Shown here: positions 1 through 4,517 of the stretch, piece after piece
Layout: each line of letters starts with the position of its first letter
How positions within the stretch are numbered: position 1 is the first letter of the stretch
NCBI GenBank assembly: GCA_003563375.1
Contig: PWSB01000027.1
Span: 1 to 5,620, forward strand
Direction: 5' to 3'
Length of the DNA stretch: 5,620 nt
DNA from: Actinomycetota bacterium
GTDB taxonomy: Bacteria; Actinomycetota; Humimicrobiia; Humimicrobiales; Humimicrobiaceae
Program-made: the position numbers and the translations under genes
Notes under the pieces: generated by a model
Told to the model about the DNA's origin: nothing
What the model saw: only the letters and a program-made list of their open reading frames with translations
Databases searched by the model: none

Positions 1-412
1 GTAGGGAAGAAACCCTGTCCAGTAAATCCTCTATAAACAGGGAGCCTACAGAAATACCCTCCAGCTCCTCCTCATGGTCTCTGGACATGATAATCATCTT
101 AGGCTCTGCGTCGTCTACGACCCTCTTCAAAAAATCACGGCTTGACTGTAGGTCCAGAGGTATCAGGGTGACCCCCTTCATCAAGCATCCTATGTATGCC
201 ATAATCCACGGGGGGCCGCTTTCAGCCTTTATTATTATCTTATCTTTTTTTCCGATCCCTGCCCTGTCCAGCAGCGATGAAAACCTCAATGAGTTCTCAA
301 GTACCTGCTTAAAGCTGTATTTCCATGTCCTGTATTTGCCGCGGAAATAAAAGCCCGCTTTGTCCCTTGAGAGATTTTGGTAAAAATATTGTCTTAGATC
401 AAGGTCTTCCAC
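1..412 (-). CDS. AMP-binding acyl-CoA synthetase-like protein, N-terminal part (runs off left edge)
   Basis: The reverse strand encodes about 137 residues of an adenylate-forming enzyme (ANL superfamily; fatty acid or other carboxylic acid + ATP + CoA to acyl-CoA). The visible part matches the N-terminal layout of this family: a 'YRTWKYSFKQV' segment where substrate-free ligases have 'xxxTYxEL', then 'LLDRAGIGKKDKIII' and 'GPPWIMAYIGCLMKGVTLIPLD', the usual strand-helix pattern in which a small molecule-binding domain is built and the cell is said to pool ligands 'one per site'. The ATP-binding P-loop and the catalytic lysine would lie outside the window, so substrate and activity cannot be judged. 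The GTG start at 412 is chosen because a perfect AAGGAGG lies six bases upstream. An in-frame ATG at 460 falls inside the likely promoter. The gene stands alone at its 5' side, divergent from the zinc-ribbon gene. A long-chain acyl-CoA ligase is the most likely class; this is inference from resemblance. Confidence 0.78.
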   Translation of the reverse strand, partial: MEDLDLRQYFYQNLSRDKAGFYFRGKYRTWKYSFKQVLENSLRFSSLLDRAGIGKKDKIIIKAESGPPWIMAYIGCLMKGVTLIPLDLQSSRDFLKRVVDDAEPKMIIMSRDHEEELEGISVGSLFIEDLLDRVSSL

Positions 413-418
413 CTTGGT

Positions 419-425
419 CCTCCTT
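419..425 (-). promoter_or_regulatory. Ribosome binding site of the acyl-CoA synthetase-like gene
   Basis: The reverse strand reads AAGGAGG, a full match to the anti-Shine-Dalgarno sequence, six bases before GTG at 412. It decides the start in favour of GTG over the in-frame ATG at 460, which has no comparable site. Confidence 0.8.
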
Positions 426-445
426 GCACTACAGGTTTGAATTAG

Positions 446-474
446 AGTATATAACAGCATTTTCCCAACTTCAA
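446..474 (-). promoter_or_regulatory. Sigma-70-type promoter of the acyl-CoA synthetase-like gene
   Basis: On the reverse strand TTGAAG (474-469), a 17-base spacer and TATACT (451-446) form a good promoter. Transcription would start near 439, giving a leader of about 27 bases with the ribosome binding site inside it. The upstream ATG (460-458) would lie in the spacer and be untranscribed. Confidence 0.6.
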
Positions 475-553
475 ACCCAAAAGGCCGCCCTCTAGATATT
501 GTATAATTTTTTAATATAAAATTTTTATATTTTAAATTTATAGACGATTTTCC

Positions 554-582
554 TTTAAAATATGAACTATTTGCAATATAAT
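554..582 (+). promoter_or_regulatory. Sigma-70-type promoter of the zinc-ribbon gene
   Basis: TTTAAA (554-559), a 17-base spacer and a perfect TATAAT (577-582). Transcription would start near 589. This places the in-frame ATG at 562 inside the promoter and argues for the TTG start at 616. The surrounding 490-560 stretch is almost pure A+T, so the -35 call is weaker than the -10. Confidence 0.55.
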
Positions 583-603
583 ATTTTTTACTGGCATCAT
601 AGT

Positions 604-610
604 GAGAGGA
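604..610 (+). promoter_or_regulatory. Ribosome binding site before the TTG start of the zinc-ribbon gene
   Basis: GAGAGGA lies five bases before TTG at 616. No Shine-Dalgarno-like sequence precedes the longer ATG candidate at 562, so this site supports the shorter protein. Confidence 0.5.
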
Positions 611-615
611 CCGGG

Positions 616-948
616 TTGGCGCGCTGCAGAAATTGTAGCCAATTTAGCTTTTTTCTAAAGGTAAACCATAATGGATTATGTGACAAATGCGTACCCATTA
701 TAGAAAATATCGTGTTAAGCTGCGCCCGGATAATGAAAGAATCCCTAAACTTTTTAAACAAGTCAGAAGACCTGCAGACCAGGCTGACCTACTGCAATCT
801 ACTTTTTAAAAATGCACTTAGATTAGAAGAATATGAAAAAAAAGGCATTCAGACCATAAAACCTCATCCCTCAATATTTATAGAAGAGTGCCAGAAGATA
901 AAAAAAGAACTTCACCATGTTAGCCTAAAAGAGGAGAGGATAAGCTGA
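616..948 (+). CDS. Small zinc-ribbon protein with helical C-terminal part, function unknown
   Basis: With the TTG start the protein is 110 residues and opens 'MARCRNC'. Four cysteines, Cys4, Cys7, Cys22 and Cys25, make a CX2C-X14-CX2C zinc ribbon around 'FFLKVNHNGLCDKC'. The rest (about residues 28-108) is charged, lacks membrane segments and looks helical, with many Lys/Glu and a 'LEEYEKKGI' stretch, so it may mediate protein contact. I recall similar short ribbons at the front of uncharacterised or nuclease-associated bacterial proteins but cannot assign a role. The longest open frame starts at ATG 562 and would add 18 residues. I prefer 616 because a promoter -10 box sits at 577-582, a ribosome binding site precedes 616, and the ribbon then begins directly at the N-terminus. 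The gene is divergent from the acyl-CoA ligase and ends 11 bases from the opposing tRNA cluster. No terminator is visible between them. Confidence 0.65.
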   Translation: MARCRNCSQFSFFLKVNHNGLCDKCVPIIENIVLSCARIMKESLNFLNKSEDLQTRLTYCNLLFKNALRLEEYEKKGIQTIKPHPSIFIEECQKIKKELHHVSLKEERIS

Positions 949-959
949 TTGGAATTCTC

Positions 960-1035
960 TGGAGCCCGCGATCGGACTTGAACCGATGACCTTTTCCTTA
1001 CCATGGAAATGCTCTACCATCTGAGCTACACGGGC
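960..1035 (-). tRNA. tRNA-Thr (anticodon GGT)
   Basis: The reverse strand folds as a 76-base tRNA including CCA. The acceptor stem GCCCGTG pairs with CGCGGGC, with one T-G wobble. The D arm is 'GCTCAGATGGTAGAGC'. The anticodon stem TTTCC/GGAAA encloses ATGGTAA, giving anticodon GGT (reads ACC/ACU). The T loop is 'GGTTCAAGTCC', the discriminator is T, and CCA is encoded (962-960). It is the last gene of the three-tRNA unit, six bases after tRNA-Tyr. Confidence 0.96.
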
Positions 1036-1041
1036 TGGCCA

Positions 1042-1127
1042 TGGTGGAGGAGAGAGGATTCGAACCTCTGAAGGCATACGCCGGCAGATTTACAGTCTGC
1101 TCCCTTTGGCCGCTCGGGCACTCCTCC
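1042..1127 (-). tRNA. tRNA-Tyr (anticodon GTA)
   Basis: This is an 86-base class II tRNA with a long variable arm, as bacterial tyrosine tRNAs have. The acceptor stem GGAGGAG pairs fully with CTCCTCC. The anticodon stem GCAGA/TCTGC encloses CTGTAAA, giving GTA. The T arm is 'AGAGGTTCGAATCCTCT', the discriminator is A, and CCA is encoded (1044-1042). Its 5' end is one base after the CCA of the upstream tRNA-Thr. Confidence 0.97.
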
Positions 1128-1128
1128 A

Positions 1129-1204
1129 TGGAGCCGGCGATCCGACTTGAACGGACAACCTGCTGATTACAAATCAGCTGCTCTGCCAATTGAGCTACAC
1201 CGGC
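1129..1204 (-). tRNA. tRNA-Thr (anticodon TGT)
   Basis: This is a 76-base tRNA including CCA. The acceptor stem GCCGGTG pairs with CGCCGGC, with one T-G wobble. The anticodon stem GCTGA/TCAGC encloses TTTGTAA, giving TGT (reads ACA and related threonine codons). The T arm contains 'CGTTCAAGTCG', the discriminator is T, and CCA is encoded. It is the first gene of the unit, about nine bases after the predicted transcription start. Its sequence is close to the Thr(GGT) tRNA at the other end of the cluster. Confidence 0.96.
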
Positions 1205-1219
1205 ATAAATCGCCCAACC

Positions 1220-1248
1220 ATTATCTTAACCTACCCCAATTATGTCAA
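1220..1248 (-). promoter_or_regulatory. Promoter of the tRNA operon
   Basis: On the reverse strand a perfect TTGACA (1248-1243), a 17-base spacer and GATAAT (1225-1220) form the strongest promoter in the window. The start would be near 1213. The sequence between the -10 box and the tRNA is G-rich (GGTTGGGCG), which is compatible with stringent control as in many stable-RNA promoters; that part is inference. Confidence 0.8.
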
Positions 1249-1283
1249 GAAGCATCTGTTATAGCAACAGGCAGAACATAGTT

Positions 1284-1311
1284 ATTATATACAATAATTT
1301 TGAATTTTCAA
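1284..1311 (-). promoter_or_regulatory. Possible second, upstream promoter of the tRNA operon
   Basis: On the reverse strand TTGAAA (1311-1306), a 16-base spacer and a perfect TATAAT (1289-1284) give a start near 1277. It could act in tandem with the 1220-1248 promoter. A short inverted repeat, CTGTT-N5-AACAG at 1256-1270, lies between the two. The region is AT-rich, so chance matches are possible. Confidence 0.4.
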
Positions 1312-1328
1312 TAGCAGGCAAGCATAAT
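1300..1328 (+). promoter_or_regulatory. Possible promoter of the DUF2905-MEMO-AMMECR1 operon
   Basis: TTGAAT (1300-1305), a 17-base spacer and CATAAT (1323-1328) would start transcription near 1335, giving a leader of about 36 bases. A competing candidate is TTTAAA (1336-1341), a 17-base spacer and a perfect TATAAT (1359-1364), which would start at about 1371, on the GTG start codon itself. The sequence alone does not decide between them. Confidence 0.4.
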
Positions 1329-1370
1329 CCAGGGTTTTAAAAAAAAATAGATTTTAAATATAATAGGGTT

Positions 1371-1604
1371 GTGAACTTCGAAAATATTGGAAAAATTTTA
1401 ATAGTAGTAGGTGTTGCTATCGCTTTACTTGGTGGGCTGTTGTTCCTTTTTTCAAGGTTCCAATTCTTTGGAAACCTTCCAGGGGACCTGAACATAAGGA
1501 GGGAGAACATCAACATCCAGATACCATGTGCGACAAGCATAATTTTGAGCATAATACTTACTGTTATAGTTAATTTAGTCATCAGATTCCTCATAAGGAG
1601 ATAG
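1371..1604 (+). CDS. DUF2905-family small membrane protein
   Basis: The 77-residue product matches the DUF2905 pattern: 'IGKILIVVGVAIALLGGLLF' as a first membrane helix (about residues 6-27), a short polar loop with the family-typical 'LPGDLNI' (about 36-42) and a stretch that reads as paired beta strands, then a second helix (about 55-73) ending in 'RFLIRR'. Both termini are therefore probably on the same side of the membrane. The role of the family is not known to me. Only GTG at 1371 keeps the first helix whole. No good Shine-Dalgarno site precedes it (AGGG two bases away), so initiation may be leaderless or weak. The gene ends 12 bases before the MEMO-like gene on the same strand and probably shares its transcript. 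Confidence 0.8.
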   Translation: MNFENIGKILIVVGVAIALLGGLLFLFSRFQFFGNLPGDLNIRRENINIQIPCATSIILSIILTVIVNLVIRFLIRR

Positions 1605-1611
1605 GGGGTGA
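1605..1611 (+). promoter_or_regulatory. Ribosome binding site of the MEMO-like gene
   Basis: GGGGTGA, part of a GGGGGTGA stretch close to the ideal GGAGGTGA, lies five bases before ATG 1617 and directly follows the DUF2905 stop codon. Confidence 0.65.
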
Positions 1612-1616
1612 ATTAA

Positions 1617-2435
1617 ATGAGTGCAAACAATATAAGGTATCCTATAGCAGCTGGAAGTTTTTATGACTCAGACCCCAGCAAGCTTAAAAAACAGATCAGG
1701 AATTTTCTTGACAACGCCCAGGACCTAAAACTTGACAAGATTACTACATTGATAGTGCCCCATGCCGGATATATTTATTCAGGACAGGTCGCTGCACATG
1801 CCTACAGGCAGATAGAAGGAAAGGATTATGATTGCATCCTGGTTATCGCGCCTTCTCATTCCGAACTTTTTGATTTTGTATCCATATACCCCGGAGGCTA
1901 CCAGACCCCTCTGGGTATAGCGGGAATCGATGAAAAGAACAGCCAGATGCTTGAAAAAGGCCATGACTTGATAAAGTTCTCTGCCCAGGGACACAAAGAA
2001 GAGCATAGCCTTGAAGTCCAGATCCCATTTTTGCAGGAAGTTCTTGGAGACATAGAGATAATACCCATGGCCATAGGCAACCAGTCCCCTGACCTTATAA
2101 AGGAGCTTGGCAATACAGTAGGCAAGGCATTTTCGCAGATGGAGACACTTATCGTCGCTAGTTCAGATCTTTCCCATTACCATCCATACAAAACTGCCCT
2201 TTCGCTGGACCAGAAGGTTGAAAAACTGGTCGCAGATTTTGATATACAGGGCCTGGCTGACAGTTTTTTTGGGGACAGGGTAGAGATGTGCGGGGGAGGG
2301 CCCGTTTTAGCGGCTATGACCGCTGCCCGGATCTTAGGATCCAAAAATTCAAAAGTCATAAGCTATAGAAATTCAGGCGATATTATAGGAGACCGGAGTG
2401 CGGTGGTGGGATACCTGTCTGCAGTCTTTTATTGA
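1617..2435 (+). CDS. amrB: MEMO-like protein (AmmeMemoRadiSam system protein B)
   Basis: The 272-residue protein covers the whole MEMO family length. It opens 'IRYPIAAGSFYDSDP', then shows the conserved metal or active-site positions: His49 in 'VPHAGYIYSG', His81 in 'APSHS', 'EEHSLEVQIPFL' (His130), 'ASSDLSHYHPY' (Asp184, His187) and Cys225 in 'MCGGGP'. These correspond to the His, His and Cys set described as metal-binding in human MEMO1, so the site appears intact. The fold is related to extradiol-type non-haem iron dioxygenases, but the reaction in bacteria is not established. In many bacteria and archaea the gene sits with AMMECR1 and a radical SAM gene. Here it sits 19 bases before AMMECR1 and after DUF2905. 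No signal peptide is seen, so it is cytoplasmic. The symbol amrB follows the system name and is a convenience. Confidence 0.93.
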   Translation: MSANNIRYPIAAGSFYDSDPSKLKKQIRNFLDNAQDLKLDKITTLIVPHAGYIYSGQVAAHAYRQIEGKDYDCILVIAPSHSELFDFVSIYPGGYQTPLGIAGIDEKNSQMLEKGHDLIKFSAQGHKEEHSLEVQIPFLQEVLGDIEIIPMAIGNQSPDLIKELGNTVGKAFSQMETLIVASSDLSHYHPYKTALSLDQKVEKLVADFDIQGLADSFFGDRVEMCGGGPVLAAMTAARILGSKNSKVISYRNSGDIIGDRSAVVGYLSAVFY

Positions 2436-2445
2436 TAACAGATTT

Positions 2446-2451
2446 AGGAGG
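2446..2451 (+). promoter_or_regulatory. Ribosome binding site that fixes the AMMECR1 start
   Basis: AGGAGG lies three bases before ATG 2455. The spacing is short, but the match is perfect. An in-frame ATG at 2398 would overlap the MEMO-like gene by 38 bases and lacks such a site. Confidence 0.6.
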
Positions 2452-2454
2452 CAT

Positions 2455-3024
2455 ATGCAAGATTTTAAATTAACTAAAAGAGAGAAAAAAACCCTCTTGG
2501 AGGTCTCTAAAAGGACATTGGTGGAAGCGGTCTACAATAGAAAAGCTCCTAAAATACATATAGCAGATGAAAGCCTTAACCAGAAATGGGGGGCATTTGT
2601 CACCCTTCACCTGGACGGGAGCCTGAGGGGATGCATAGGAAACATAACAGCCCAGACACCCTTATGGAAGACAATAAGGAATATGACCATAGAAGCTGCA
2701 TTTCATGACCCCCGGTTCCCGGCAGTAGATGCTTCCGAGCTAAGCAGGATAGAAATTGAGATATCGGTCCTATCACCCCTGAAGCAGGTCAAAGATATTT
2801 CAGAGATAGAGGTGGGCAAGCACGGCATCTTAATAAAAAGAGGCCCTAATCAGGGATTACTGCTCCCCCAGGTAGCTGCAGAGTACGGGTGGGACAGGAT
2901 AAAGTTCCTTGAGGAGACTTGCTGCAAAGCGGGACTGGCCAAAGATAGCTATAAGGGCCAAGACTGCCGGATCTTTATCTTTTCTGCCCAAGTTTTCAGC
3001 GAAAAAGACCTAGGAGCTGAATAA
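2455..3024 (+). CDS. amrA: AMMECR1-domain protein (AmmeMemoRadiSam system protein A)
   Basis: The 189-residue protein is a single full AMMECR1 domain. It begins with the family-typical 'LTKREKKTLLEVSKRTLVEA', carries the signature 'LRGCIG' (residues 57-62, with Cys60), 'AAFHDPRFPAV' (81-91), a 'IEISVLSPL' strand and 'GLLLPQVAAEYGWD' (134-147). Two adjacent cysteines (156-157) follow in 'EETCCKAGL', where family members usually have one. The biochemical role is unknown. The conserved LRGCIG cysteine is assumed to be functional from its conservation. The protein is soluble with no signal peptide. The longest frame starts at 2398 inside the MEMO-like gene, but ATG 2455 has the ribosome binding site and gives the usual N-terminus. 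The gene ends in a 15-base tail-to-tail overlap with the DegV gene. The third usual partner, a radical SAM enzyme, is not in the window. Confidence 0.93.
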   Translation: MQDFKLTKREKKTLLEVSKRTLVEAVYNRKAPKIHIADESLNQKWGAFVTLHLDGSLRGCIGNITAQTPLWKTIRNMTIEAAFHDPRFPAVDASELSRIEIEISVLSPLKQVKDISEIEVGKHGILIKRGPNQGLLLPQVAAEYGWDRIKFLEETCCKAGLAKDSYKGQDCRIFIFSAQVFSEKDLGAE

Positions 3025-3897
3025 TTTATAAAGTTCTTCATCCAGTTTGCTGATTATTATGCCTATCAGTCCGGGGCCTGTATGGGCCCCTACCACAGGT
3101 GTGACCTCGGTTATGGTGAAATCTACATAGTTTAGGGAAGGTTCCAGCTTTGCTTTTATCTTTTGGGCCTCTTTTAATGAAAGGGAATGCACTATGGATA
3201 CAACCACCCACTTCTCTTTTTTGAATTGCTTGAGCACCCTTCTGGTTATCTCCACCAGTGAACCATACCTGGTAAAGGAAATACCCGCCATGCCCACTAT
3301 CCCCTTTTCTATGCCCAGTATCGGCTTTATCTTTAAAGCTGAGGAGACAATATTGGCAAGTGCCGGCACCCTGCCGCTTAATCTTAGGTATTTGAGGGTA
3401 TCGATAGTGCCGTATAGCCTTATATTTTCTTTCAAAAAATCAAGCTTGGGCAAAATCTTTTCAAGGCCGTAACCTTTCATTGCCGCCTTGGCCGCAGCAA
3501 TAGCCATAAGCCCGCAGCCCATTGTCCCTGCAAAGGAGTCATATATTGTTATCCTGTCCTCTGAATTCAGCATCCTTTTAGCCATCCTGGCGCTGGTCAG
3601 GACCCCTGAAAGCTTGGAGCTTAGATGGATAGAGATTATTTTTTTGTGGCTTTGCAGAAGACCGTTGTACAGGATATAAAAATCTTTAGGGGAAGGCGTG
3701 GAGGATTTAAATATTGCATTCTCTTCTTTTTGAAGGGTGTATATCTTGTTTGAGGTTATGTCTATACCGTCTTTGTATTCCTTCCCTTTATAGTGTATGT
3801 ATAGGGGGATGACATTTATACCATATTTTTCTACGTATTCAGGGGGGATATCCGAAGCACTATCCGTTACAACCGCAAGCTCTCCCTTCTTGATCAT
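3010..3897 (-). CDS. DegV-family fatty-acid-binding protein (FakB-like)
   Basis: The 295-residue protein has the normal length and motif order of DegV proteins: 'VVTDSASDIP' (residues 9-18), 'SSTPSPKDF' (65-73), 'IHLSSKLSGVLTSA' (90-103), 'IYDSFAGTMGCGL' (118-130), 'TLKYLRLSGRVP' (167-178) and 'GAHTGPGLIGI' (270-280). In the studied members (FakB) these segments bind one fatty acid and present it to the kinase FakA, which makes acyl phosphate for phospholipid synthesis. The TDS, STPS and HTGPG segments line the carboxylate end. All are present, so ligand binding is likely. No FakA (DAK-domain) gene is in the window, so the partner is unknown. The ATG at 3897 follows an AAGGAAGG stretch. The gene has its own promoter and is divergent from the bactofilin. 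Confidence 0.93.
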   Translation of the reverse strand: MIKKGELAVVTDSASDIPPEYVEKYGINVIPLYIHYKGKEYKDGIDITSNKIYTLQKEENAIFKSSTPSPKDFYILYNGLLQSHKKIISIHLSSKLSGVLTSARMAKRMLNSEDRITIYDSFAGTMGCGLMAIAAAKAAMKGYGLEKILPKLDFLKENIRLYGTIDTLKYLRLSGRVPALANIVSSALKIKPILGIEKGIVGMAGISFTRYGSLVEITRRVLKQFKKEKWVVVSIVHSLSLKEAQKIKAKLEPSLNYVDFTITEVTPVVGAHTGPGLIGIIISKLDEELYKLFSS

Positions 3898-3944
3898 ATC
3901 CTTCCTTAACCTCGGGTTACCAACAAACGCCTTGCCATATGCAG

Positions 3945-3973
3945 ATTATACATCAATACAAACTTATTTTTAA
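3945..3973 (-). promoter_or_regulatory. Promoter of the DegV-family gene
   Basis: On the reverse strand TTAAAA (3973-3968), a 17-base spacer and a perfect TATAAT (3950-3945) would start transcription near 3938, giving a leader of about 40 bases. The ribosome binding site AAGGAAGG (3907-3900) follows. The -35 box matches at four of six positions. Confidence 0.55.
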
Positions 3974-4034
3974 TATTTGTTTTTTAGACAGCAATTGGAT
4001 AAGATTTTATGCTTAACCATTATTATTGAAAAAA

Positions 4035-4043
4035 TGTTATAAT
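4035..4043 (+). promoter_or_regulatory. Extended -10 promoter element of the bactofilin gene
   Basis: TGTTATAAT is an extended -10 box (TG, one base, TATAAT). No good -35 box is found at 16-18 bases; TTAACC at 4013-4018 is 19 bases away. Transcription would start near 4050. The longest open frame, from TTG 4026, begins upstream of this start and is therefore unlikely. Confidence 0.5.
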
Positions 4044-4076
4044 AATCTCTCAAAATTTTATAAAAAAGGAAAGAAA

Positions 4077-4517
4077 ATGCCTATTTTTTCAAAAAAAGAA
4101 AACATAAGAGGCAGCAAAACCGTAACTATAATAGCTGAAGGCGTAAGGGTGCAGGGAGATATCATCTCTCCCGGGTCCACAAGAATAGACGGGAGCCTAA
4201 AAGGAAAGATCGTCTCCCAAAAAGAGCTGGTTATAGGCAAGGATGCGGATGTGGAAGCTGCCGTCAAGACTACAGATGTTATAATAGCAGGAACCTTTAA
4301 GGGGGACATGGTGGCCTCGGGAGAAGTCGAGATAACCCCTACAGGCTCTTTTATTGGAACCTTGACACAGAAAGATGCACTGCTTACAGTTTCAAAGGGA
4401 GGGGTGTTTAAAGGGGAGAGCCTGATATCTGATGACTCCGGTGTTTTTAAATTTGATAAGGAAATAAAAGACATCCAGGAATCGGAGGATATTAAAGAAA
4501 AAAGCAAAACAGGTTAG
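4077..4517 (+). CDS. Bactofilin family cytoskeletal protein
   Basis: The 146-residue protein is a typical bactofilin (DUF583), which polymerises without nucleotide into filaments used in cell shape, polarity or wall synthesis. From about residue 14 to 125 it is a right-handed beta-helix with regularly spaced Gly and Ile/Val turns: 'TIIAEGVRVQGDI', 'RIDGSLKGKIVS', 'ELVIGKDADVEAAV', 'VIIAGTFKGDMVASGEVEI', 'TGSFIGTL', 'GGVFKGESL'. A short basic N-terminal tail (MPIFSKKEN) and a charged, disordered C-terminal tail rich in Lys/Glu flank it, as usual. The tail lacks a membrane helix. ATG 4077 is chosen because AAAGGA lies six bases upstream and the promoter -10 box at 4038-4043 is downstream of the longer TTG candidate at 4026. 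The stop overlaps that of the opposing UPF0280 gene, and a likely terminator follows at 4569-4597. No LytM peptidase gene is next to it. Confidence 0.92.
   Translation: MPIFSKKENIRGSKTVTIIAEGVRVQGDIISPGSTRIDGSLKGKIVSQKELVIGKDADVEAAVKTTDVIIAGTFKGDMVASGEVEITPTGSFIGTLTQKDALLTVSKGGVFKGESLISDDSGVFKFDKEIKDIQESEDIKEKSKTG

Noticed and set aside
87..350. 87-codon plus-strand open frame at the left edge
   Set aside because: The minus strand encodes a clear acyl-CoA synthetase N-terminus over the same bases, with promoter and perfect ribosome binding site.
900..907. Run of T on the minus strand downstream of the tRNA cluster
   Set aside because: Only a three-pair stem can be drawn before it, so it was not called a terminator.
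998..1189. 63-codon minus-strand open frame across the tRNA genes
   Set aside because: It lies within three complete tRNA genes and is a chance frame.
2398..2454. 19-codon upstream extension of AMMECR1 from ATG 2398
   Set aside because: It would overlap the MEMO-like gene by 38 bases, has no ribosome binding site and is not needed for the domain. ATG 2455 has AGGAGG.
3073..3090. GC-only hairpin GGGGCC-N6-GGCCCC after the AMMECR1 stop
   Set aside because: No T-run follows on either strand, and the bases encode the conserved HTGPG segment of DegV, which explains the G/C runs.
4058..4507. 149-codon open frame on the minus strand opposite the bactofilin gene
   Set aside because: It is the shadow of a well-supported bactofilin. 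It has no recognisable family, and the plus-strand frame carries the repeat pattern and the ribosome binding site.
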